DNA from: Brevibacillus sedimenti
Lineage (GTDB): Bacteria; Bacillota; Bacilli; Brevibacillales; Brevibacillaceae
Direction: 5' to 3'
DNA length: 64,000 nt
Assembly (NCBI RefSeq): GCF_020923495.1
Contig: NZ_CP064048.1
Coordinates: 3,287,001 to 3,351,000 of the forward strand
Numbering within the stretch: the first letter of the stretch is position 1; every line of letters begins with the position of its first letter. The position numbers were made by a program, and so were the translations under genes. The notes beneath the pieces are model-generated. The model was not told the DNA's origin. It saw nothing but the letters and a program-made list of their open reading frames with translations, and made no database searches. Positions 45,401 through 55,549 of the stretch are shown one piece after another.

Positions 45401-46808
45401 TGGGGCCAATCTCGATCTGGGGATCGATCAATTCCGTCCACTTGTCGACAATCTCCGTGCCGCGCATCTTCACCGCAGCGATTTCAATGATCGTGTGCTC
45501 CGCTGCGTTGAGACCGGTCGTCTCCGTGTCGAACACGACGTACTCGGTGTTTTCGTCGATCGGCAGGTTGTTCTCCTGAGTCAGGTTGTAGACGATGTCT
45601 ACGCCGTCTTCCACCACGTACGCCTCCATGCCGAGGATGCACTTGATGTTGTTCTTTTTGGCGACGCTGTACGCTTCCGGGAACGCCTGAACGACGCCGT
45701 GGTCAGTGATGGCGATCGCTTTGTGCCCCCACTTGGCCGCCGTGCTGATGAGCGACTTGACGGAGGCGACGGCATCGAGCGCGCTCATCGGCGTATGACA
45801 GTGCAGTTCTACCCGCTTCTCCTCGGCTGTGTCTTTTCGCACGACCTGTTCGATTTGGTTGATGTCGTTTGCGACCATTACCAGTTCCCGCAGGAAGGTG
45901 TCATGCTGGACGCTGCCGCGCACTTTTACCCACAAACCGTCCTTTACGGCCTCCAGCATTTTGACGTCTTCCTTGTCGCGGGAAAAAATCTTGACCGTCA
46001 GCGAATCGGTGTAGTCGGTGATGTTGAACGTCAACAAATGGCGGCCGCTGCGCAGCTCCTTCAGTTCCGCGCCAAACACCGTGCCCTGGATGGTGACGCG
46101 CCGCTCTTCGTCCTGGATCTCGCGGATCGGTAGCGGCTCGTCCTTGATCTCGTAGCCGATCATCAGCGTGGTCACTGCCTCTGTCTTCTCACTTTCCTTA
46201 TTCTCTTTCTCCTGCTGGACCGCGCTCATGACCTCTTCGATCAGCGCCCGCTCCTCTTCTTCCCGCTGCTCCATGAACGCCTTGTACGCCTCGTCGTTCT
46301 CTTCGGCCAAAAACGTAAAGCGCGGCACGCAGGCCGTCACTTTTTCAAAGGCGGCGGCCAGTTCGCTGTCCGCTTTCTTCCGCTTGGCCATCTCGACCGC
46401 CATCTCCGTCGGCAGGTACACGGTTACGCTCTGCGCCTCCACTTTCCGTTTCGCCTGGCGCAGCGTGACCGCCAAGGAGTTGATCTTTTGTTCCAGATTC
46501 TCCAGCAGCACGTCCCAGTACTGGCTGACGGCCTGCTCCACACTCGGCTGTTCGCGGTAGCGGAATCGGGCGTCCACTGTCGCCAAATGGGAAAAGCTCT
46601 GGATCAGACGGCGCATAAAGGCCTGATAGATCTCCGCCGGCAGCAACCGGGGCAGTGTAAAGGTAAACACCCACTCCTTGTTCTGCCGGTAGAGTTCCAA
46701 TTTATCGATGTGCCCATCAAGAAAAAATCGCTCCACCCACTCTGCCGGCAGATCCAACTGTTTCACCAACAGCGAGAAGCGATGTTTTTGCTCTTCCAAC
46801 CGATTCAC
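42498..46808 (-). CDS. polC: DNA polymerase III PolC-type, alpha subunit with proofreading exonuclease
   Basis: The main replicative polymerase of low-GC Gram-positives, 1436 residues from GTG at 46808 (after GAGGTGGAG), close to the family length of 1437. Order of domains: N-terminal domain and OB fold (about 1-325), PHP domain beginning ELHCHTPMSALDA (about 333), an inserted epsilon-like exonuclease with DTETTGLN (about 424), the rest of PHP, a zinc site CPNC...CPAC (near 908-940), and the palm active site PDIDLNFSGEYQ (about 962). A helix-hairpin-helix region and the C-terminal NQLSLF clamp-binding motif (QLSLF) complete it. The gene stands between proS and rimP as in B. subtilis. Confidence 0.98.
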   Translation of the reverse strand: MNRLEEQKHRFSLLVKQLDLPAEWVERFFLDGHIDKLELYRQNKEWVFTFTLPRLLPAEIYQAFMRRLIQSFSHLATVDARFRYREQPSVEQAVSQYWDVLLENLEQKINSLAVTLRQAKRKVEAQSVTVYLPTEMAVEMAKRKKADSELAAAFEKVTACVPRFTFLAEENDEAYKAFMEQREEEERALIEEVMSAVQQEKENKESEKTEAVTTLMIGYEIKDEPLPIREIQDEERRVTIQGTVFGAELKELRSGRHLLTFNITDYTDSLTVKIFSRDKEDVKMLEAVKDGLWVKVRGSVQHDTFLRELVMVANDINQIEQVVRKDTAEEKRVELHCHTPMSALDAVASVKSLISTAAKWGHKAIAITDHGVVQAFPEAYSVAKKNNIKCILGMEAYVVEDGVDIVYNLTQENNLPIDENTEYVVFDTETTGLNAAEHTIIEIAAVKMRGTEIVDKWTELIDPQIEIGPKTTEITGITNEMLRGKETLDVVLRRFKEFTGDAVLVAHNAEFDKAFINACAKRIGMEPWNNPFLDTLPLARLLYKGMRNYRLGTLAKKFNVELINAHRALDDTVALAHVFQYMLKDIREAEIKTLADLNERSNAEADYKSGRPFHATLLVKTKAGLKNLYKLVSRSHVETFFRVPRIQRSQLVKYRDGLLIGTACKEGELMQAILRGKTRDELKEVAAFYDFLELQPLDHYAPLLRNEEIPSLETMKGYHQLIVDIGKELGKPVVATGDVHFLNPQDDIFRDVFLLSQGSPDAGNQPPLYLRTTDEMLEAFAHLGEETAREVVVTAPNAIADMIEDVSPIPDRLYTPIIEGADDELRQMCYDKAKKLYGDPLPEIVEKRLEKELNSIITHGFGVIYLISQRLVTKSLMDGYLVGSRGSVGSSFVATMAEITEVNPLPPHYRCPNCRHSEFITDGSIGSGFDLPDKDCPACGHKLAKDGQDIPFETFLGFKGDKVPDIDLNFSGEYQPRAHKYTQELFGVDNVYRAGTIGTVAEKTAYGYVRKYADERGLTLRNAEIARLVNGCTGVKRTTGQHPGGIIVVPDYMEIEDFCPIQYPADDSESEWRTTHFDFHSIHDNLLKLDILGHDDPTVIRMLQDLTGIDPKTIPLDDKATMSIFSSTEALGVTPEQIRTNLGTLGIPEFGTKFVRQMLEDTKPTTFAELVQISGLSHGTDVWLNNAQDLIRSGTCKLSEVIGCRDDIMVYLIYKGLEPSRAFKIMESVRKGKGVPEEDQEEMRRNNVPEWYIESCQKIKYMFPKAHATAYVMMAVRIAYFKVHYPLEFYATYFTVRADDFDIPLMVKGSSAIRQRIEEIEEKGHEAQPKEKALLTVLEMALEMVERGFRFANVDLYRSDATKFLIDGNSLIAPFNALPGLGTNAAISIVKAREEGEFLSKEDLLTRARISKSILEYLEEQGALKGLPESNQLSLF

Positions 46809-46849
46809 GGTTCTCCACCTCAATCATGCCATCAGTACAAACCTGTCTG

Positions 46850-46891
46850 AAAAAAACAGGGGGTACTCCCACGGTTCAACGGGAGTACCCC
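46850..46891 (-). terminator. Terminator after proS
   Basis: A perfect 11-bp stem GGGGTACTCCC/GGGAGTACCCC (46860-46870, 46881-46891) followed on the minus strand by CTGTTTTTTTC. It separates the rpsB-to-proS region from polC. Confidence 0.88.
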
Positions 46892-46931
46892 GATTTGATT
46901 CGACAAAATCAGCCGAATCCCTGCTTTCTTT

Positions 46932-48680
46932 TTACGCGTGGACCAGTTCCGCCCCCGTCCGGTCGACGCGAGTCAGCAGATCTTTCACAAGGGTGACCAG
47001 TTCGTCGCGTTTTACCTCGTGCGTTTCACCAGTTCGGCGGACGCGGACTTCGACGACGCCCTCCTGCGCGGCCCGGTCGGAGATGGTGATGCGCAGCGGC
47101 AGGCCAATCAGGTCAGCGTCCTTGAACTTCACGCCGGCGCGCTCAGGCCGATCGTCGTACAGCACCTCGATGCCAGCCGCCATCAGCGCTTCGGTGATCT
47201 GTTCACTCGCACGCCGCTGCTCCTCCACTTTGGTGTTGACCGGAATGACGTGGACGTGGAACGGCGCCACGGACACGGGCCAAATGATGCCGTGTTCGTC
47301 GTTGTTTTGCTCAATCACGGCGGCCAGAGTACGGGAGATGCCGATGCCGTAGCAGCCCATGATCATCGGCTGGCTGCGCCCGTTCTCGTCGAGGAAGGTG
47401 GCGCCCATCGCCTGCGAGTACTTGGTGCCCAGTTTGAACACGTGGCCTACTTCCACCCCGCGGGCAAATTTGATGACACCGCCGCCGCGCGGGCAGACGT
47501 CTCCCTCCATGATGTTGCGCAGATCGGCGTAACGAGACACGGTAAAGTCCCGGCCCGGCTGCACATGGATGAGATGGTAGTCGGCTTCGTTGGCGCCCAC
47601 GATTCCGTCGTAGACGTCCTGGACGAAGTTGTCGGCGACGATTTCCGTTTTTTCGTCAGCGAGACCGACCGGCCCGACAAAGCCTGCCGGTGCGCCGCTC
47701 ACTGCCAGCACCTCTTCTGCGGACGCAAGGCGTACCTGCGTCGCGTCGAACAGGTTTTTCAGCTTGACTTCGTTCAACTCGTGGTCGCCGCGGACGAGCA
47801 CCATCACCAGCTTGTCGTCGATCCGATAGATCAGGCTTTTGATGATCCGGCTGGCGTCCACGCCAAGCGTTTCCGTCAGTTGGTCAATGGTTTTTACACC
47901 AGGCGTGTGGATTTTCTCCATCGCAGGTGTTTCTCCGGCCGGTTTGGGGGAAGGCTTGTACACCACTTCCGCCTTTTCCAAATTGGCAGCGTAATCGCCC
48001 TCTTCCGAATAGGCAATCGTGTCTTCACCGATGTCGCACAGCGCCATGAATTCGTAGGTTCCTTTTCCGCCAATCGCTCCCGCGTCCGCTTCCACGGCGC
48101 GGAAGTTCAGGCCGACGCGAGTGAAAATGCGGGTATATGCATCAAACATCGCCTGGAAGTTTTTGTCCAGCCCTTCCGGCGTGGTGTCAAACGAGTAGGC
48201 GTCCTTCATAATGAACTCGCGGCTGCGGATCAGGCCGAAGCGCGGTCTGACCTCGTCGCGAAACTTCGTCTGAATCTGGTACAGGTTGATCGGCAGTTTT
48301 TTGTAGGAGTTGATTTCGTCCCGCACCAGGCTGGTAATCACTTCTTCATGCGTCGGACCAAGCGCAAACGAACGTTCGTGGCGGTCCTGCAGGCGCACCA
48401 GTTCGGGACCGTATACGTCCCATCGGCCCGTTTGATGCCACAATTCCGCCGGCTGCATCGCCGGCATCAGCAGTTCCTGGGCCCCGGCGCGGTTCATCTC
48501 TTCGCGCACAATGGTCTGGATTTTCTGCAGGCTGCGCAGCGCCAGCGGCAGGTAGGTGTAAATCCCGGATGCCAGCTGACGGGCCATGCCCGCCCGAAGC
48601 AGCAGCTTGTGGCTGGCAATCTCCGCATCCGCAGGCACTTCCCGCAGGGTGGGAATCAACATCTGACTTTGCTTAAACAC
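46932..48680 (-). CDS. proS: Prolyl-tRNA synthetase (bacterial type)
   Basis: A class II synthetase of 582 residues. GTG at 48680, eight bases after AAGGAGG, gives the start [20 protein letters not shown]. Class II motif 2 ([26 protein letters not shown] in parts) and the editing (INS) domain (about 230-400) with motif 3 [13 protein letters not shown] are present. The leader contains a perfect inverted repeat; no T-box was found. Confidence 0.95.
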   Translation of the reverse strand: MFKQSQMLIPTLREVPADAEIASHKLLLRAGMARQLASGIYTYLPLALRSLQKIQTIVREEMNRAGAQELLMPAMQPAELWHQTGRWDVYGPELVRLQDRHERSFALGPTHEEVITSLVRDEINSYKKLPINLYQIQTKFRDEVRPRFGLIRSREFIMKDAYSFDTTPEGLDKNFQAMFDAYTRIFTRVGLNFRAVEADAGAIGGKGTYEFMALCDIGEDTIAYSEEGDYAANLEKAEVVYKPSPKPAGETPAMEKIHTPGVKTIDQLTETLGVDASRIIKSLIYRIDDKLVMVLVRGDHELNEVKLKNLFDATQVRLASAEEVLAVSGAPAGFVGPVGLADEKTEIVADNFVQDVYDGIVGANEADYHLIHVQPGRDFTVSRYADLRNIMEGDVCPRGGGVIKFARGVEVGHVFKLGTKYSQAMGATFLDENGRSQPMIMGCYGIGISRTLAAVIEQNNDEHGIIWPVSVAPFHVHVIPVNTKVEEQRRASEQITEALMAAGIEVLYDDRPERAGVKFKDADLIGLPLRITISDRAAQEGVVEVRVRRTGETHEVKRDELVTLVKDLLTRVDRTGAELVHA

Positions 48681-48736
48681 ACGCTTGTCCTCCTTCATGC
48701 ATCGCACAACTGCGTCGTCAAACTTTTTTCGCAAAG

Positions 48737-48818
48737 CAAACCCACGTGCCTGGGGAGCCTCGCAGCGGGTGTTTCCTCCGCCCGCTCGCAAGGGGCCGCC
48801 GCTATGCACGTGGGTTTG
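48737..48818. repeat. 13-bp perfect inverted repeat between ispG and proS
   Basis: CAAACCCACGTGC (48737-48749) and GCACGTGGGTTTG (48806-48818) are exact reverse complements separated by 56 GC-rich bases that contain another partial stem (CCCGCT/AGCGGG). The whole 82-bp unit could be a transcribed hairpin in the proS leader or a small mobile repeat. On the minus strand it is not followed by a U tract, so it is not a normal terminator. Confidence 0.6.
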
Positions 48819-48838
48819 TCACCGGTTAGAACGTGTTC

Positions 48839-49921
48839 TTATCCAACCGTGGCAGATTTCCGCTCTTCCACCAATTCGTGAATTTCTTTCATCAGCTCTT
48901 CGAACAGTTCCGTTTCCTTCACTTTCCGCACAATCTCCCCGTTGCGGAAAATCAGTCCTTCGCCATTGCCCCCGGCGACGCCCACATCCGCTTCGCGGGC
49001 CTCGCCGGGACCGTTGACGGCACAACCCATGACGGCAATTTTCAGCGGTACCTTCAGCGTGGAAACGGCATCCTCCACCCTGGTGGCCAACCCGATCAGG
49101 TCAATCGCACAGCGTCCACACGACGGGCAGGCAATCACCACCGGGTCGTTGTTGACGATGTCCAGGCTGCGGAGAATCTGTTTCGCCACCTTGATCTCCT
49201 CGACCGGGTCAGCCGTCAACGAGACCCGAATCGTATCCCCGATGCCCATCGACAGCACAGTGCCGATGCCGACCGCCGACTTGATGCTGCCAGAAAACTG
49301 CGTCCCTGCTTCGGTAACGCCGACGTGAAGCGGATAGTTGCGCTTCTCCGCCATCAGCGAATAGGTCTGAATCATCGTCGGCACGTCAGACGACTTCAGG
49401 GAGATGACGATGTTGTCGTAGTTCAGGTCTTCCAGAATGTGGACGTGGTCCATGGCGCTCTCCACAATCGCTTCCGGTGACGGATACCCGTACTTTTCCA
49501 ACAGCCGTTTTTCCACGGAACCGGAGTTGACACCGATGCGAATCGGAACGTTGCGCTCCCGACACGCCTCGACGACCGCTTTCGTTTTTTCCTTGGAGCC
49601 GATGTTACCGGGGTTGATGCGAATCTTGTCGATGCCGCTTTCCAAGGCGATCAGCGCCAGACGGTAATCAAAATGGATGTCGGCGACGAGCGGAAGCGGG
49701 GAGCGTTCCTTGATTGCCTTGATGGCGCGCGCCGCGTCTTCGTTGATCACCGCCAGGCGGACGACTTGGCAGCCGGCTTCATACAGCCGCTGGATTTGTG
49801 CCAGCGTGGCTTCCACGTCGCGGGTGTCCGCCGTCGTCATCGACTGGATCACGACGCTTTTTTGTCCGCCGATCTGTACGCCTCCAACATATACCGGTTT
49901 CGTCTCCTCGCGCTTGTACAT
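48839..49921 (-). CDS. ispG: 4-hydroxy-3-methylbut-2-enyl-diphosphate synthase (IspG/GcpE)
   Basis: A 360-residue iron-sulfur enzyme of the MEP isoprenoid pathway. The N-terminal TIM barrel ([29 protein letters not shown]) is followed by the cluster ligands CPSCGRC and the Cys in [11 protein letters not shown]. Together with dxr in the same cluster it supplies isoprenoids for the UppS undecaprenyl carrier. Confidence 0.96.
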   Translation of the reverse strand: MYKREETKPVYVGGVQIGGQKSVVIQSMTTADTRDVEATLAQIQRLYEAGCQVVRLAVINEDAARAIKAIKERSPLPLVADIHFDYRLALIALESGIDKIRINPGNIGSKEKTKAVVEACRERNVPIRIGVNSGSVEKRLLEKYGYPSPEAIVESAMDHVHILEDLNYDNIVISLKSSDVPTMIQTYSLMAEKRNYPLHVGVTEAGTQFSGSIKSAVGIGTVLSMGIGDTIRVSLTADPVEEIKVAKQILRSLDIVNNDPVVIACPSCGRCAIDLIGLATRVEDAVSTLKVPLKIAVMGCAVNGPGEAREADVGVAGGNGEGLIFRNGEIVRKVKETELFEELMKEIHELVEERKSATVG

Positions 49922-49958
49922 AGAGCACCATCCTTTTGTTTGTGTCGGTGATTACACG

Positions 49959-51218
49959 TCACTGCAAAAACAAGCGTTGCAAATCGTTCCAGGTCACGAC
50001 CAGGATCAACAGCATCAGGAAAGCAAAGCCGAGAAAATGCACCATGCCTTCCTTGTGCGGATCGACCGGCCGGCCGCGCAAAGCTTCCACCAGCAAAAAC
50101 GCCAGCCGTCCTCCGTCCAGTGCCGGCAGCGGCAAGAGGTTAAACAAGCCCAGATTGATGGACAGCACCGCTGCCCACTTCAGCAGGACCGCCAATCCCT
50201 GCTGGGCAAATTCGCCCGTCATCTTGAAGATTCCCACCGGTCCGCTCAGGTCGTTCAACCCGACGGCGCCGGTAAACAGCATCCCCAAGCTTTTCAGAAT
50301 CATCGCGGTAAACTCGTACGTGGAGACGGCTCCGTACTTCAGCACCTCGCCAGGCGCGTACGTCAGCGTCTGCGTCACCATGATCTTGCCGACGTTGTTG
50401 TCGTTGTAGATGCGGACTTTTACGCTTTTGCGCTGTCCGTTCCGCTCGATGTCAAACAGCAGTTCCTTGTCGGGGGACTGGCTGACGATCTGCACGATTT
50501 CCTTCCATGTAGATACCGGCTGCCCCTGAATGGCGATCACCCGGTCTCCCTGCATCAGGCCCGCCTGTGCTGCGGGGCCGCCTGGCCTTACTTCGCCCAG
50601 GTACGGCACGTTGCTGGGGACCCCGTAGGACAGTCCGATCGCCACAAACAGGAGAAAGGCAAGCAAAAAGTTGGCCGCCGGACCGGCAAAGATAGCCAGG
50701 AAGCGCTCAGAGACCGTCTTCCCCCTGAACTGCCGGTTGTATGGCGCAATCTGCACCTCCTGCCCGTCCTTGACCAAGTGAGCCTGCGGGTGTACGGAGA
50801 ACGTCTGCTCCTCCCCGTCCACGTTCAAGGTGAGCGTCAGTTGGTGTTCCAAATCATAGCGGACGATCGTCCCGTTCACGCTGCCGCTGTCCGTTTTGTC
50901 CAGCAGAATGCGCGTCACTTTTCCCACTGCATCCCGTTCCACGCTCACTTCCATGTGCGGCTTGAGGATATCCAGCTCCGGATCTTCACCGGCCATGCGC
51001 ACCATTCCCCCGATTGGCAGCAAGCGCAGTGTGTATTCCGTTTCTCCCCGTTTTATGCTGAAGATTTTCGGCCCCATGCCAAGCGCAAACTCCCGGCAGA
51101 GAATGCCGGCCCGTTTGGCCAGCAGGAAATGGCCCAATTCATGCACAAACACGAGTACGCCAAACACGATGATGATCGCGAGAATCGATTCGATCGAATC
51201 CAGATTGGGAAAAGGCAA
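49959..51218 (-). CDS. rseP: RseP-type site-2 zinc metalloprotease
   Basis: A 419-residue intramembrane protease (RasP in B. subtilis) that cleaves anti-sigma factors and signal peptide remnants. The zinc site HELGH is at 26-30 in the first membrane helix, a PDZ domain spans about 185-270 (GGPAAQAGLMQGDRV), and the second zinc ligand motif LPALDGGRL is near 365. TTG at 51218, seven bases after AAAGGTGG, is the best start; an ATG at 51236 in frame has no ribosome-binding site. Confidence 0.93.
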   Translation of the reverse strand: MPFPNLDSIESILAIIIVFGVLVFVHELGHFLLAKRAGILCREFALGMGPKIFSIKRGETEYTLRLLPIGGMVRMAGEDPELDILKPHMEVSVERDAVGKVTRILLDKTDSGSVNGTIVRYDLEHQLTLTLNVDGEEQTFSVHPQAHLVKDGQEVQIAPYNRQFRGKTVSERFLAIFAGPAANFLLAFLLFVAIGLSYGVPSNVPYLGEVRPGGPAAQAGLMQGDRVIAIQGQPVSTWKEIVQIVSQSPDKELLFDIERNGQRKSVKVRIYNDNNVGKIMVTQTLTYAPGEVLKYGAVSTYEFTAMILKSLGMLFTGAVGLNDLSGPVGIFKMTGEFAQQGLAVLLKWAAVLSINLGLFNLLPLPALDGGRLAFLLVEALRGRPVDPHKEGMVHFLGFAFLMLLILVVTWNDLQRLFLQ

Positions 51219-51256
51219 GGGAAAGCCACCTTTCATTACGTTATCGTCAAGCTTCA

Positions 51257-52411
51257 TTATCGTGCAGACAGGGATCGCGCCTGATTGCGGGCCCACTCGT
51301 CGGCATCCATGATCTCCTCCAGGGAGGGCTGGCTGATTCCTTTATGGATTTCGCAGGTTTCCTGCACGATGCGTTCAATCTCCAGGAAGCCGATCTCGCC
51401 CTGGAGGAAGCGCGCAACGGCAACCTCATTGGCTGCGTTGAGGACGGCGGGATGGGTGCCGCCTTGTTTTCCGCACTCATATGCCAATTGTAACAGAGGA
51501 TAACGGACAAAATCCATCGGTGCAAAATGCAGGGTTCCGCACTTCACCAGATCAAGCGGCTCTGTCATCAGCGGCATGCGCTTCGGGTAGCTGAGCGCGT
51601 ACTGAATCGGAACGCGCATGTCCGGGGTGCCCAGTTGAGCCATGACAGCCCGGTCCTTATATTCTACCATAGAGTGAATAATGCTTTCATAGTGCAGGAT
51701 GCAGTCGATCTGGTCGTACGGCATGTCAAACAGCCAATGGGCTTCGATCACTTCAAACCCTTTGTTCATCATGCTGGCGGAATCAACGGTGATCTTGGCG
51801 CCCATGCTCCAATTGGGGTGGTTCAGCGCTTCGGCGACCGTCACGTGGGCCAGTTCCTCCCGGCTCAGATGACGGAACGAGCCGCCGGAAGCCGTCAGGA
51901 TGATACGGGCTACGTCCTCCCGGCGCTCCCCCTGGAGCGCTTGAAACACGGCGGAATGCTCGCTGTCTACCGGGATGATTGGCACGCCCCGTTCGCGCGC
52001 AGCTTTCATGACCAGGTGACCGGCGCTGACAAGCGTCTCCTTGTTGGCCAAGGCGATCGCTTTTCCCGCCTTGATCGCGGCCAGCGTTGGCGCTACTCCC
52101 ACACTCCCGACCACGGCCGTCACGACGACATCTGCGTCCGGATGACGGGCAGCCAGCTCCAATCCGTCTGTTCCGCAGACGATCTCCGGACGATGGTCGC
52201 TGCCGAGCAGCTCCATTAGTTCGCCTACCGCTTTTTCACTGCCAACGGAGACCAGCTCGGGCTTGAATTGCTTCACCTGCTCCGCCAACCGTTCTATATT
52301 GTTCCCTGCCGCCAAGGCCACTATCGAAAATTCCTCCGGATGCTGGGCCACTACGTCCAACGTGCTAATGCCGATCGACCCGGTAGAGCCCAAGAGCGAT
52401 ATGCGTTTCAA
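51257..52411 (-). CDS. dxr: 1-deoxy-D-xylulose-5-phosphate reductoisomerase
   Basis: A 384-residue NADPH enzyme, first committed step of the MEP pathway. LLGSTGSIG near the N-terminus binds NADPH; the metal/substrate segment [12 protein letters not shown] and GSGGSFR-like TASGGSFRH are present. TTG at 52411, eight bases after GAGGG, gives the usual [11 protein letters not shown] start; a GTG at 52420 is an in-frame alternative. Confidence 0.95.
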   Translation of the reverse strand: MKRISLLGSTGSIGISTLDVVAQHPEEFSIVALAAGNNIERLAEQVKQFKPELVSVGSEKAVGELMELLGSDHRPEIVCGTDGLELAARHPDADVVVTAVVGSVGVAPTLAAIKAGKAIALANKETLVSAGHLVMKAARERGVPIIPVDSEHSAVFQALQGERREDVARIILTASGGSFRHLSREELAHVTVAEALNHPNWSMGAKITVDSASMMNKGFEVIEAHWLFDMPYDQIDCILHYESIIHSMVEYKDRAVMAQLGTPDMRVPIQYALSYPKRMPLMTEPLDLVKCGTLHFAPMDFVRYPLLQLAYECGKQGGTHPAVLNAANEVAVARFLQGEIGFLEIERIVQETCEIHKGISQPSLEEIMDADEWARNQARSLSAR

Positions 52412-52452
52412 TCGTTTCACCCTCTATATCTCTTTCTATATGGCGTTCGCAT

Positions 52453-53238
52453 TTAGACAATGCCTAGCAGATACAAGACGGGAAAGACCATAATCCAACT
52501 GTCGCAGCGATCGAGAACGCCGCCGTGGCCAGGCAGGATACTGCCGGAGTCCTTGACGCCAAAGTGGCGTTTGATCGCCGATTCTACCAAATCCCCCAAC
52601 TGTCCGGCCACGGCCGCCACCACGGCAATGGCCACAGCCTGTCCGAAGGGAAGATGCCCAAAAGCGGCATTGAGGCCCAGCACGACTGCGACCGCAGCGA
52701 GCAGTCCGCCAAACGATCCCTCTACGGTTTTGTTCGGACTGATGGCCGGCCAAAGTTTTCGCCGGCCCACGGCCTTGCCGATGAAATAGGCACCAGAATC
52801 GGACGCCCAGATGCCCAGGATGACCAGCATCGTCAGCATCAAGCCGTCCGGGAGGTTGCGCACGGCGGCCATGTAAGTAAATCCGTAGCCTATGTATAAC
52901 GCCCCTATCAGCGTAAGGGCGGCGTGTTCAATGTGAAACTGGTTTTTTCGCAAAACGGAATAAACCAGCAGCAGCAGCGTGACTGGCAGCACCAAATTCG
53001 GTATAACAACACCGGTCCCGGCTGAAAACGAAAGCGCCGGCCAGACGATGCTGACCATCAACGCATAAGCGAGCACACCCGCCGTGCTGAACGGCTGCAG
53101 TCCCGCCATCCGCAAAAATTCAAAAAGGCCCATGACGGCCAATAACAACACCAGGAATGAATACCACATGTTCCCCAGATAGACGAGGAACAGGAAGATT
53201 GCCCCACCAATGAGGCCTGTAATGATCCGCTGCTTCAA
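52453..53238 (-). CDS. cdsA: Phosphatidate cytidylyltransferase (CDP-diglyceride synthase)
   Basis: A 261-residue polytopic membrane enzyme that makes CDP-diacylglycerol, the precursor for PgsA in the same window. It has eight or so hydrophobic segments and the C-terminal family signature around SAIKRHFGVKDSGSILPGHG with GGVLDRCDS. ISPNKTVEGSFGG is also conserved. The start is TTG (53238) after GAGGTGG. Confidence 0.94.
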   Translation of the reverse strand: MKQRIITGLIGGAIFLFLVYLGNMWYSFLVLLLAVMGLFEFLRMAGLQPFSTAGVLAYALMVSIVWPALSFSAGTGVVIPNLVLPVTLLLLVYSVLRKNQFHIEHAALTLIGALYIGYGFTYMAAVRNLPDGLMLTMLVILGIWASDSGAYFIGKAVGRRKLWPAISPNKTVEGSFGGLLAAVAVVLGLNAAFGHLPFGQAVAIAVVAAVAGQLGDLVESAIKRHFGVKDSGSILPGHGGVLDRCDSWIMVFPVLYLLGIV

Positions 53239-53256
53239 CTGATTCCACCTCTCGGC

Positions 53257-54027
53257 TTAAACCGCCCCGTAGCGTCGAGCTCGGCCCTGGTATTCCACAA
53301 TTGCCTGATAGAAATGTTCCCGGGTAAAATCAGGCCACAGCACCTCGGTAAACCACAATTCCGTATAGGCCAACTGCCACAACATGAAGTTGCTCAGACG
53401 AATTTCTCCGCTGGTGCGGATCAACAGATCCGGATCAGGGATTTCGCTCGTGTAGAGATGCCGGGAAATGACATCTTCATTCAATTGTTCCAGGTCGATT
53501 TCACCCGCCTGCAGACGGGCTGCAATATCCTTTACGGCTTCAACAATTTCCTTGCGCGCTCCGTAATTGAGTGCGAAGTTCAACTGCAGGCCGGTGTTAT
53601 TGCGCGTTCTCTGTTCCGCCGTTTCCAGCGCCTGAATCGTATACGGCGGCAGCTGCTCCCGGCTGCCGACCATCCGCACCCGCACGTTGCGTTCAACCAA
53701 TTCTTCCAATTCAGTCGACAGAAACTCCTGGGGAAGTCTCATGAGAAAATCCACTTCGTCCCGCGGCCGTTTCCAGTTCTCGGTGGAAAACGCGTACATC
53801 GTCAAATACTGTACGCCAATCTCGTCGGCTGCCTTGACGACTTCCTTCACCGTTTTCATCCCTGCCCGATGGCCGGCCACTCGGGGCAAATTGCGCTTTT
53901 TGGCCCATCGGCCGTTGCCGTCCATGATCACCGCCACGTGATGCGGAATCTGGCCGGACAGGTCCAGTTCAGTTGTGTTTGCCTGTTGTGCCTTGCGCGA
54001 CCACTTGCGCGCCAGATGTTCTAACAT
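53257..54027 (-). CDS. uppS: Undecaprenyl diphosphate synthase (UppS)
   Basis: A 256-residue cis-prenyltransferase that makes the C55 lipid carrier for peptidoglycan. Catalytic Asp36 is in VIMDGNGRWAKKR, and RVAGHRAG and the C-terminal LLIRTSGEIRLSNF are conserved. The start at 54027 has a GGGGGAAC ribosome-binding site; the in-frame extension to 54060 crosses a hairpin. Confidence 0.96.
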   Translation of the reverse strand: MLEHLARKWSRKAQQANTTELDLSGQIPHHVAVIMDGNGRWAKKRNLPRVAGHRAGMKTVKEVVKAADEIGVQYLTMYAFSTENWKRPRDEVDFLMRLPQEFLSTELEELVERNVRVRMVGSREQLPPYTIQALETAEQRTRNNTGLQLNFALNYGARKEIVEAVKDIAARLQAGEIDLEQLNEDVISRHLYTSEIPDPDLLIRTSGEIRLSNFMLWQLAYTELWFTEVLWPDFTREHFYQAIVEYQGRARRYGAV

Positions 54028-54062
54028 AAAGTGTTCCCCCGCAATGAGAGATATAGACATAC

Positions 54063-54084
54063 ATCCCCCTCAACAGAGGGGGAT
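54063..54084 (-). terminator. Hairpin between frr and uppS
   Basis: Perfect 9-bp stem ATCCCCCTC/GAGGGGGAT (54063-54071, 54076-54084), eight bases past the frr stop. Downstream on the minus strand is GTATGTCTATATC, without a proper U tract, so efficient termination is unlikely. Confidence 0.4.
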
Positions 54085-54091
54085 ACCTGGC

Positions 54092-54648
54092 TTACACTTC
54101 GAGAATGTCCTTCTCTTTTTCCTTGATGATCTTGTCCACTTCCGCGATGAACTTGTCCGTGGTCTTTTGGACAGATTCCTGATGACGGCGGGACTCGTCT
54201 TCGGAAATGGTGCCGCCCTTTTCCAGCTTCTTGATCTCTTCGTTGGCGTCGCGGCGGATATTGCGGATCGCTACTTTCGCTTCCTCACCGCTCTTGTTTG
54301 CCACTTTCACCAGCTCTTTGCGGCGCTCTTCCGTCAGCGGCGGGATGACGATCCGGATGATGGTCCCGTCATTGGAAGGCGTCAGCCCCAGATCAGACTG
54401 CTGAATTGCGCGATCGATTTCTTTCAGGGCCGATTTGTCCCACGGCTGGATCGTCAGCATGCGCGGCTCCGGTACGCTGATGTTGGCCAGCTGGCTGATC
54501 GGCGTCGGTGTGCCGTAGTAATCCACAGTGATCTTGTCCAGCATCGCCGGATTGGCACGGCCGGCACGCAGGCTGGCAAGGTCTTTCTTCAGCGTGGCAA
54601 TCGCTTTGTTCATGCGTTCTTCCATGTCTTTCAGCACGGTTTGCGGCA

Positions 54649-54649
<1 letters not shown>
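54092..54649 (-). CDS. frr: Ribosome recycling factor
   Basis: A 185-residue factor that, with EF-G, splits the post-termination ribosome. [39 protein letters not shown] in parts and [15 protein letters not shown] are family signatures. The ATG shares one base with the pyrH TAA stop (TAATG). Confidence 0.97.
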
Positions 54650-55452
<803 letters not shown>

Positions 55453-55462
55453 TTACGCGGAT

Positions 55463-55494
55463 GAGAGTTTCACACAAGATCGCGTGAAACTCTC
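55463..55494 (-). terminator. Hairpin in the pyrH leader
   Basis: A perfect 11-bp stem GAGAGTTTCAC/GTGAAACTCTC (55463-55473, 55484-55494), the second of two stems between tsf and pyrH. On the minus strand it is not followed by a U tract; in the plus direction it is (CTTTTG), so its role is unclear. Confidence 0.45.
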
Positions 55495-55513
55495 TTTTGC
55501 CAAACCTCTTACA

Positions 55514-55543
55514 AAATAGGGAACACACAGGTGTTCCCTATTT
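55514..55543 (-). terminator. Terminator after tsf
   Basis: A perfect 13-bp stem AAATAGGGAACAC/GTGTTCCCTATTT (55514-55526, 55531-55543), six bases past the tsf stop; TTTTGT follows on the minus strand. Confidence 0.75.
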
Positions 55544-55549
55544 CGATTG

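Noticed and set aside
48681-48838. T-box riboswitch ahead of proS
   Set aside because: The conserved T-box sequence (AGGGTGGNACCGCG) is missing; only the inverted repeat is present.
48827-48838. Palindrome AGAACGTGTTCT as a second SOS box
   Set aside because: The half-site spacing is two bases, not four, and it lies at the end of ispG without a promoter beside it.
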